Assembly: GCA_910578965.1 (NCBI GenBank)
Contig: CAJTSP010000033.1
Coordinates: forward strand, 1 to 22,741
Direction of reading: 5' to 3'
Source: an uncultured Oscillospiraceae bacterium
Lineage (GTDB): Bacteria; Bacillota; Clostridia; Oscillospirales; Ruminococcaceae
DNA length: 22,741 nt
Shown here: positions 1 through 5,221 of the stretch, piece after piece
How the letters are laid out: every line of letters begins with the position of its first letter
Numbering within the stretch: the stretch's first letter is position 1
Made by a program: the position numbers and the translations under genes
Notes under the pieces: model-generated
What the model saw: only the letters and a program-made list of their open reading frames with translations
Databases searched by the model: none
Told to the model about the DNA's origin: nothing

Positions 1-177
1 GGCTGGCAGTATGCTGCAGCCTGCCGCCTGGGCGGGGTGGCCGGCTGCCTGCTGTTCTGGCTCTCCCGCCAGATGCAGGATGACCCCGCCGAAATGGCCC
101 GGATGCTGAATGCGACTCTGCCGCCCGGTCCCCCGGCCGTCCTTTCGCCCCTGTTTGCGGCGCTGGCCGGCGCTTAG
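1..177 (+). CDS. TetR/AcrR-type regulator, C-terminal end (5' truncated)
   Basis: Frame 1 is open from the window edge and ends at TAG 175-177, giving 58 residues that begin GWQYAAACRLGGVAGC and end in a Pro/Ala-rich tail. A small hydrophobic helix, then LFWLSRQMQDDPAEMARML, resembles the end of the ligand-binding domain of many Clostridia TetR regulators: a G-rich helix, a W-L pair, then a 'PEEMA.LL'-like helix. The DNA-binding half lies outside the window, so the target cannot be judged. The gene is followed by a strong terminator and faces the two-component operon convergently. The family call rests on a short C-terminal pattern only. Confidence 0.5.
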   Translation, partial: GWQYAAACRLGGVAGCLLFWLSRQMQDDPAEMARMLNATLPPGPPAVLSPLFAALAGA

Positions 178-216
178 GGGCCGGCCAAAAGGGCCTTGCC
201 CCCAACCCCCCGCACA

Positions 217-257
217 AAAAAGCAGGCGCACCCGTTTTGCCGGGACGCCTGCTTTTT
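217..257. terminator. Bidirectional intrinsic terminator
   Basis: A perfect 12-bp inverted repeat, AAAAAGCAGGCG (217-228) and CGCCTGCTTTTT (246-257), surrounds a 17-nt loop. It has a T-run on both strands. It sits between the end of the plus-strand regulator (177) and the end of the minus-strand operon (310), so it can stop both convergent transcripts. Confidence 0.85.
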
Positions 258-309
258 CTGCCTGCTTTTACCGGCCCTTCCCCGCCCTTTGCCTGCGGCC
301 GGCCTGCTT

Positions 310-1599
310 TTAATAAAAATACTGCATCCCCACCCCGCTGTACCGCTCCAACTGGATGTCGTAATAGATGCCAAAAATGGCGGAAGAGGTCTCCAGCACC
401 ACCACCACCTGGCCGGGGGTAGTGATGAGCTGCACCGAGTAAAGGCCCTTCTCGTTTACGGCGGCTAAAAATTCCTCCAGCGCCGGCCACCCGGCATCCC
501 CCGGCGCAGCCTCTTCCCCGCTGGGCAGATCGTCCGGCGCACTGCGAACCTCCATGCCTTCTGCGCCCCCCAGCGCAAGTGTCCGGCCCTGCCCAATGCT
601 AAAAGCCAGTTGGTACACCCGATCCCCCACCGTATACCAGTCGACTAAAGGGATGTCAAGCATTGCGGCGGTATTTACGGGGGCCAGCAGCATCGCCTCG
701 CCCCAATCAAGCGCGTCGCTGCCGTCCCCCGTCTCGACACTGGCGCAGTATTCGACGCCTACCAAATTGCTTAAAAGCGGCGCAAATGCCGCCGGCTCGC
801 CCCGCACAAGGTACCCTTCCAGGTCACGCCGCACCTGCCCGAGAGCTGCGGCCTGCCGCTCCCCGTTTTGGGGCTGCGGTTCGGCCGGCTGCATCAAAAA
901 GCTCAGGCTTCCATTGCAGGCAGCAAACTGTAAAAGCACCGGCGCGCCGTTTTGCAGCGCGGCAGGGTAATCCCGCAAAAAAATATTGTCCGGCTCCCCG
1001 CCCGGCCCCGGGCCCGTATCTGTCAAGGTCAGCTCCATCCTCTGCGGGATCCGCTCCGCCGCTTCCGTGGGCAGCCGTACCCCCATTTGCGCAAAATAAT
1101 AAGGGAAAAATTCGTTCCACTGGCTCAGCTCTGCAAAGGAATCGGCCGCCTTTCCTCTTTCCAAAATATCGTAGAGCGGCCAGGGCGCAAACCACACCTC
1201 CTCGGCGGTCTGGCCCAGCACGGTGGGCAGGGGCGGGGTTTCCCGCTCGATCAGCTCCCCGGCGCGCGGGGCTGTTACTGCCCACGCCGCTATCAGGGCA
1301 GCCAACGCCCCTGCCAGCAAAATGCCGGCGGCAAGGGCCAAAAACCGCAGCAGCCGGCCCTTTTGCCGCGGTAGCTCCAGGCCCAACGGCCCGGCAGCAA
1401 AAGCCTTATCCGGCTCCAGGGGCAGGCCGGCCTCCCATTGCCCGCTGCCTTTGGCGGCTTTCGAGGCGTTTTTGCGGGCCGGGGCCGGCGTTCCGGCGGG
1501 CTTTCGAGGGCCTCCCTGCGCCGTCCCGCCGGTTTTTGCTTCGTCGGCTTTTCCTCCGCGCACCGCCTTGCTGGCACGAAGCCTCCGTTTTTCAGCCAT
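310..1599 (-). CDS. Membrane-anchored protein of unknown function, third gene of a two-component operon
   Basis: 429 aa. The frame is open further upstream, but ATG 1599 is preceded at 9 nt by AGGAGG, and the upstream part lies over the kinase in another frame, so 1599 is the start. The start region overlaps the kinase stop by 8 nt, suggesting translational coupling. Residues 1-80 are rich in Ala, Lys, Arg, Gly and Pro and look disordered and cytosolic. Residues about 83-109 form one strong membrane segment. The remaining ~320 residues should be extracytoplasmic and contain no catalytic motif I recognise. By position it may be an accessory subunit or target of the sensor kinase, as YycH/YycI are for WalK, but I see no sequence similarity that proves this. 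Confidence 0.85.
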   Translation of the reverse strand: MAEKRRLRASKAVRGGKADEAKTGGTAQGGPRKPAGTPAPARKNASKAAKGSGQWEAGLPLEPDKAFAAGPLGLELPRQKGRLLRFLALAAGILLAGALAALIAAWAVTAPRAGELIERETPPLPTVLGQTAEEVWFAPWPLYDILERGKAADSFAELSQWNEFFPYYFAQMGVRLPTEAAERIPQRMELTLTDTGPGPGGEPDNIFLRDYPAALQNGAPVLLQFAACNGSLSFLMQPAEPQPQNGERQAAALGQVRRDLEGYLVRGEPAAFAPLLSNLVGVEYCASVETGDGSDALDWGEAMLLAPVNTAAMLDIPLVDWYTVGDRVYQLAFSIGQGRTLALGGAEGMEVRSAPDDLPSGEEAAPGDAGWPALEEFLAAVNEKGLYSVQLITTPGQVVVVLETSSAIFGIYYDIQLERYSGVGMQYFY

Positions 1600-3064
1600 C
1601 CGCGCCGCCCTCCTCTTCTTTACCCGGCGCATCCAGCGGGAAATGCAGGGTAACCAGGGTGCCTTGGCCCACCCGGCTGTCAATCTGCATCCGGCCCCGG
1701 TGCACCGCCACAATCTCCCGGCAGAGGGCAAGCCCCAGCCCAGCCCCTCCCGCCTTGCGGCTGCGGCTTTTGTCCACCATATAAAAGGGCTGGCAGATCT
1801 TGTCCAGCTCCTTTTGGGGGATGCCCCGGCCATAGTCCCGCACCAAAATGGCCATATCGTCCTGCCCGGCCGCGGCGGCCAGCCGCAGCACCCCGCCCGA
1901 TTCGCTGGCCTTGCGGCCGTTGTCCAACAGGTTATACAAAAGCGATTTGAAGAGCTCCTTGTCCACCCAGAGCGGGATGTCCGGGCAGTCGCAGCAAAGG
2001 CGCAGCCCACCCTGGGCCAGCACCGGCCCCAGGCTCACCGCCACCTCGTCGGCCAGCTCCCGCAGGCTTACCGGCTCAAACACCAGGTTTGCGCTGCCCA
2101 GTGTCATCAGCTCCAGCAGCCTGCCCGAGAGCGCCCGCAGCCGCTTGGCCTCCTCCGAGATCACGCAGGCGTACTCCACCCGCTTGTCGTTTGGCACCTG
2201 GCTGGGCAGGTAGAGCAGGTCGGCAAAGCCCAAAATGCTGGTGAGGGGGGTTTTCATCTCGTGGGCCAGGTTGCCGATAAATGCCTTGCGTTCCTCGGCC
2301 ACCTCCTCGAGCTGCTCCACCCGCTGCTGCACCGCCCCGGCCAGCCGGTTCATGTCGGCGGCAAGGCCGGCCAGCTCGTCCTCCCCGCCCTCGGGCAGCC
2401 GCTCGCTGTAGCGGCCTGCCGCAATCCGCTTAGCGCTCTTGTCCAGCGCGGCGAGCGGGCGCAGCAGCCGGCGCACCAAAAGCAGCAGCAGTCCGGCCCC
2501 CAAAAGGCTCAGGGCCAGGCAGCGAGCTACCGCGGCCCCCGCCTGCCGGGCAAGCTGCCGCTGTAAATCGCTCACATCATAGGCTGCCAGCAGCCGGTAG
2601 CTGCCCCCCTCCAGGTCTACTGGCATGCTGCAAAGCAAAAGCCATTCCCCGCTTTTGCCGCCCTCGGCCAGCTTGAGCGCGGTGCCGGCAGGGTCAGCCG
2701 GCTGCGGCAATGTGCCTTGGGCCGGCGGCCGGCCGTGGAGCAGGCTGTTGTATAGCTCGGCGCCGCCGGCATCATACAATACAATGCCGGCAAGATACCC
2801 TCCCTCGGCCTGCTGCGTGAGCACCTGTGCCGCCGCGCGCCCGGTCTCGGCGGCCCCCAGTTGGATCACACCCCGCTGCAGCCGCTGGCTGATGACCCCG
2901 GTGCGCAGCATGCCGGCCAGATACTGCTGCTGGGTTGCCGCCCGCTGGTATTCCCGCTGCCAAAGCGCGTCCCTGCTGCTTTTGAGCAGCAGGGTGGAGG
3001 TTAGGGTGGTCAGCAGCACCATCAGGGCCAGGGTGGGCAAAAATATCTTCTGCCACAGCTTCAC
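1592..3064 (-). CDS. Membrane sensor histidine kinase
   Basis: 490 aa, starting with GTG at 3064 inside GTGA, a 4-nt overlap with the response-regulator stop. Order of parts: membrane segment ~7-28; extracytoplasmic sensor region ~30-175; second membrane segment ~177-198; HAMP linker ~199-250; HisKA dimerisation domain with the H-box HEMKTP (phospho-acceptor His268); and an HATPase domain with N-box LLYNLLDN (376-382), G1 box DYGRGIP (410-416) and G2 box GGAGLGLAL (439-447). All residues needed for autophosphorylation and ATP binding are present. It should phosphorylate the adjacent OmpR-type regulator. The sensed signal is not evident; the sensor region is about 145 residues, and I recognise no named fold there. 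Confidence 0.95.
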   Translation of the reverse strand: MKLWQKIFLPTLALMVLLTTLTSTLLLKSSRDALWQREYQRAATQQQYLAGMLRTGVISQRLQRGVIQLGAAETGRAAAQVLTQQAEGGYLAGIVLYDAGGAELYNSLLHGRPPAQGTLPQPADPAGTALKLAEGGKSGEWLLLCSMPVDLEGGSYRLLAAYDVSDLQRQLARQAGAAVARCLALSLLGAGLLLLLVRRLLRPLAALDKSAKRIAAGRYSERLPEGGEDELAGLAADMNRLAGAVQQRVEQLEEVAEERKAFIGNLAHEMKTPLTSILGFADLLYLPSQVPNDKRVEYACVISEEAKRLRALSGRLLELMTLGSANLVFEPVSLRELADEVAVSLGPVLAQGGLRLCCDCPDIPLWVDKELFKSLLYNLLDNGRKASESGGVLRLAAAAGQDDMAILVRDYGRGIPQKELDKICQPFYMVDKSRSRKAGGAGLGLALCREIVAVHRGRMQIDSRVGQGTLVTLHFPLDAPGKEEEGGADG

Positions 3065-3720
3065 GGCAGCTTCTCCAGCCGGTAGCCGATGCGGGGCAGG
3101 GTGGTCAACTGTTCGGCCAGGCCCAGCTTTTGGCGCAGCCGCTGCACATGGATGTCCACCGTACGGCTCTCGCCCGCGTACTCATACCCCCACACCATCG
3201 CCAGCAGCTTTTCGCGGCCGAGGGCAAGGTCCTGGTTTTGCAAAAATACCCGCAGCAGCTCAAACTCCTTGGGGGAAAGAGGCACCGTCTGCCCGTCGCG
3301 TGTTACGGTATGGCTGCCAAGGTCCTGCCGGATACCGCCATACTCCAGCACCAGCTCCCACCGGCCCTGCCGGCGCAGCACCACCTCCACCCGTGCCAGC
3401 AGCTCAATGGCCTCAAACGGCTTTGCGATATAATCCTCGGCGCCCAGCCGCAGCCCGCGCACCTTGTCTTCCACCTGCTGCATGGCCGAAAGAAAGATCA
3501 CCGGCACCCGCTGGCCCTGCAGCCGCTCCATCACCGCAAAGCCGTCAAGCCCCGGCAGCATCACGTCCAGCAGCACCAGGTCGTACCGGCTGCGCTGCAC
3601 CCGATCTATTGCTTCGGCCCCATCCGCGCACCAGGCGCAGGTGTACCCTCCCAGGGCCAGGGTCGCCTCAATCATCCGGGCAATGTGCTCCTCGTCCTCT
3701 ACAATCAGGATATGCGCCAT
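3061..3720 (-). CDS. OmpR/PhoB-family response regulator
   Basis: 219 aa. The frame is open far upstream, but ATG 3720 begins the canonical MAHILIVEDEE receiver start and has GGGGAGG about 8 nt upstream, so it is the start. Receiver domain ~3-115: acidic pair E8/D9, phospho-acceptor Asp52 in LLDVMLPG, S78 and K100 in AKPFE. The C-terminal winged helix (~125-217) has the usual SPKEFELLRVFL and RTVDIHVQRLRQKLG segments and ends GYRLE. It is a DNA-binding transcription factor activated by the kinase encoded immediately downstream. All three genes form one overlapping operon read from about 4004. Confidence 0.96.
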   Translation of the reverse strand: MAHILIVEDEEHIARMIEATLALGGYTCAWCADGAEAIDRVQRSRYDLVLLDVMLPGLDGFAVMERLQGQRVPVIFLSAMQQVEDKVRGLRLGAEDYIAKPFEAIELLARVEVVLRRQGRWELVLEYGGIRQDLGSHTVTRDGQTVPLSPKEFELLRVFLQNQDLALGREKLLAMVWGYEYAGESRTVDIHVQRLRQKLGLAEQLTTLPRIGYRLEKLP

Positions 3721-4010
3721 CCTCGTATCCTCCCCGCAGCCTTTTGCCGGCCTGCCGTCCCTTTTGGGGGAATGTCCAAATCCCGCACGTCCTACAGCCC
3801 GGGCGGGGCGGGATGCCTCCGATCCCCTGTTTTTGGCCTTGCAGGCCCCCCCGGCGCACGCCTGCGGGCACGGCCCTGCCGCCTTGCGGCAATTCATCCT
3901 GTCCGGCAGAGGCATCCGCCTGTTCTGTCCAGGCACAAGCCCGCTGCGGCCCGCCCGGGCGGCGGCCCCAAGGCTTTGCCGCTTCGTCCTTTTGCCGCGT
4001 CCTCGGAACC
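3721..4010 (-). other. Long untranslated leader of the two-component operon
   Basis: About 285 nt separate the candidate -10 box from the regulator start. The stretch is very GC-rich with short Ala/Gly/Pro-coding open frames on both strands. None has a convincing RBS or domain, and I regard it as non-coding. The open minus-strand frame that joins the regulator here is low-complexity and is rejected as an N-terminal extension. Confidence 0.45.
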
Positions 4011-4040
4011 ATTATACCCCGCCGCCGGCGTATATGTATG
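4011..4040 (-). promoter_or_regulatory. Candidate promoter of the two-component operon
   Basis: The minus strand carries a perfect -10 TATAAT (4011-4016). No good -35 lies at 17 nt; the region there reads ATACAT/CATACA. A second weak option (TTGATA, 16 nt, TATACG) lies a little upstream. The perfect -10 in a GC-rich gap between two minus-strand genes is the main support. Confidence 0.45.
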
Positions 4041-4075
4041 CAACAAGTTGTATCAAAACTGTAAATACGCCAAAA

Positions 4076-4099
4076 CGGCAGGGCCTCATGGCCCTGCCG
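4076..4099 (-). terminator. Intrinsic terminator after nrdG
   Basis: Perfect 10-bp arms CGGCAGGGCC/GGCCCTGCCG with a 4-nt loop, followed on the minus strand by TTTT. It lies 33 nt past the nrdG stop and separates the RNR locus from the two-component operon. Confidence 0.85.
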
Positions 4100-4132
4100 C
4101 CTGATACGTTTTCTTGCTGCCCAGCGCCCTTG

Positions 4133-4666
4133 TCAGCCCTCGCCCACCCAGCGCGGGTCGGCCGTCCAGACCGCCGCCCCCGCCGCAAGGCTTTTGGGTA
4201 CATCCAAAATACGCTGGTTCCTGCTGCCGCGGAAGCGCAGCTCCAGGCTGCGCTCCGCCTGCACAAACCGCCCGTCCACTAGGATATCTATCTGTTCCAA
4301 CAGCCTTTTTTGCGCGGGCGTACCGGCCAGAAGCTCCTCAAAGGTATAGCCGGTGTAGGTCGCCAGCTCGTAGCCGCGGGCTTTCAGCAGCCGGGCCAGC
4401 GCCGCGCACCCTTCGGCTTGGGCAAACGGCTCCCCGCCCGACAGGGTCACCCCCCGCACCAGCGGGTCCTGCCCGGCCAGCGCCGCGATCTCCTGCGGCA
4501 GCACCGCCCTGTCCCCCTCAAAGGGCCAGGTCTCGGGGTTCTGGCAGCCCGGGCAGTGGTGGGGGCAGCCCTGGCAGAAGACGGTCAGCCGCAGGCCCGG
4601 CCCGTCCACAATGCTGTCCTGTGCAAAGCCCGCCACCCAAAGGGCCGGCTGCTCACCGGGTGCCAT
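4133..4666 (-). CDS. nrdG: Anaerobic ribonucleotide reductase activating protein (radical SAM activase)
   Basis: 177 aa from ATG 4666, the normal length for the family. The frame extends further upstream, but that part overlaps the preceding small gene in another frame. NrdG uses a [4Fe-4S] cluster and S-adenosylmethionine to abstract hydrogen from a glycine of NrdD, creating the glycyl radical. The cluster motif CX3CX2C is at C34, C38 and C41 (GCPHHCPGC), preceded by the DGPGLRLTVF start typical of activases. A SAM-binding GGEP motif is at 77-80. Its start overlaps the end of the 50-aa glycyl-radical gene by 14 nt, so the activase and its probable substrate are translated from the same stretch of mRNA. 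The RBS is weak, which fits translational coupling. Confidence 0.95.
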   Translation of the reverse strand: MAPGEQPALWVAGFAQDSIVDGPGLRLTVFCQGCPHHCPGCQNPETWPFEGDRAVLPQEIAALAGQDPLVRGVTLSGGEPFAQAEGCAALARLLKARGYELATYTGYTFEELLAGTPAQKRLLEQIDILVDGRFVQAERSLELRFRGSRNQRILDVPKSLAAGAAVWTADPRWVGEG

Positions 4667-4805
4667 GCTTGACCCTATCGTGCTCCTCGGCCTTTTTGGC
4701 GTTGTTCCACTTGTCCATCGTGCCCACAAGATACCCGGTGATACGGCGGATGCGCTCAAACTCAACGTCCTTGCCTACGGCGGACTGCCTTTGCATTGCG
4801 GACAT
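4653..4805 (-). CDS. Stand-alone glycyl-radical segment of class III ribonucleotide reductase (50-aa protein)
   Basis: A 50-aa reading frame from ATG 4805 to TGA 4653, preceded by GGAGGAG at about 8 nt. Its sequence reads MSAMQRQSAVGKDVEF and then ERIRRITGYLVG, TMDKWNNAKKAEEHDRVKHG. This matches the extreme C-terminus of class III NrdD proteins: an R-[IV]-[TC]-G-Y-L glycyl-radical loop with the radical glycine at Gly24, a W-N-x-x-K helix and a final D-R-V-K-H. The large NrdD upstream lacks this segment. The likely role is to dock into large NrdD, receive the radical from NrdG and hold it for the active-site cysteine. It could also be a decaying remnant, but the intact motif, good RBS, own promoter and overlap with nrdG argue for function. 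Confidence 0.85.
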   Translation of the reverse strand: MSAMQRQSAVGKDVEFERIRRITGYLVGTMDKWNNAKKAEEHDRVKHGTR

Positions 4806-4910
4806 AACGATCTCCTCCTCATTTTTACAGCAGCGCCCCGGGCTGCGTCCCCCCTGCCCTGCGCGAAAATCCCGCGCCCGGCCCTGCCGGCGGCAAGTGG
4901 AATACGCGTC

Positions 4911-4944
4911 GTATACAAATAAGCAAACGCGCCGTTTTGTATAC
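4911..4944. promoter_or_regulatory. Inverted repeat in the leader of the glycyl-radical gene and nrdG
   Basis: Perfect 9-bp arms GTATACAAA (4911-4919) and TTTGTATAC (4936-4944) with a 16-nt spacer. The site is AT-rich inside GC-rich surroundings, about 37-70 nt downstream of the predicted transcription start. It could be a repressor site or an mRNA hairpin. It does not match Rex or NrdR consensus sites. Confidence 0.45.
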
Positions 4945-4987
4945 TTCCTCGTGCCCCGCCTGCGGGCCGCTGACTCTTACTGCTTAA

Positions 4988-5016
4988 AGTGTACCATATT
5001 CGTACTGTTTATGCAA
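4988..5016 (-). promoter_or_regulatory. Promoter of the glycyl-radical gene and nrdG
   Basis: On the minus strand, -35 TTGCAT (5011-5016), a 17-nt spacer and -10 TACACT (4988-4993). It would start transcription near 4981, about 175 nt before the 50-aa gene. The small gene and nrdG can therefore be expressed separately from large nrdD. The spacer ends in ATATGG, also found in the NrdR-like box of the nrdD promoter, but a full box is not present. Confidence 0.65.
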
Positions 5017-5221
5017 CCCCAGAAAGGGGATTTGCCAAACTTTTTGGCCGCGGCGCTTTGGGCCGGGCCATGCCGCCTGCTTGGCCGCATCGCCGGCCAA
5101 AGGCGGGGATAGCCTCAAAAGGGTATGGGAGGTAGGGGCCCGCGGGCCTTGAGAGGCTGCTCCCTCGCGGCTGGCCGGGGGAACGCCTCGGCTCCCTCCG
5201 GGCCGGCCTTTCTGCCCACGA

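Larger units (their letters stand above)
4806..5221 (-). other. 416-nt gap between large nrdD and its glycyl-radical gene
   Basis: This stretch splits the RNR. It has no convincing reading frame. From nrdD downwards it holds a GC-rich imperfect inverted repeat (about 5113-5160), a promoter (4988-5016) and a GTATACAAA inverted repeat (4911-4944). No clear U-tract terminator follows nrdD, so read-through into the small gene is possible. No mobile-element or intron-like conserved core was recognised. Confidence 0.6.

Noticed and set aside
1600..2010. N-terminal extension of the 429-aa membrane protein to 566 aa
   Set aside because: The extension is the kinase catalytic domain read in a wrong frame. 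A good RBS stands before ATG 1599.
3721..3936. N-terminal extension of the response regulator to 291 aa
   Set aside because: The receiver domain starts canonically at ATG 3720 with an RBS, and the extension is low-complexity.
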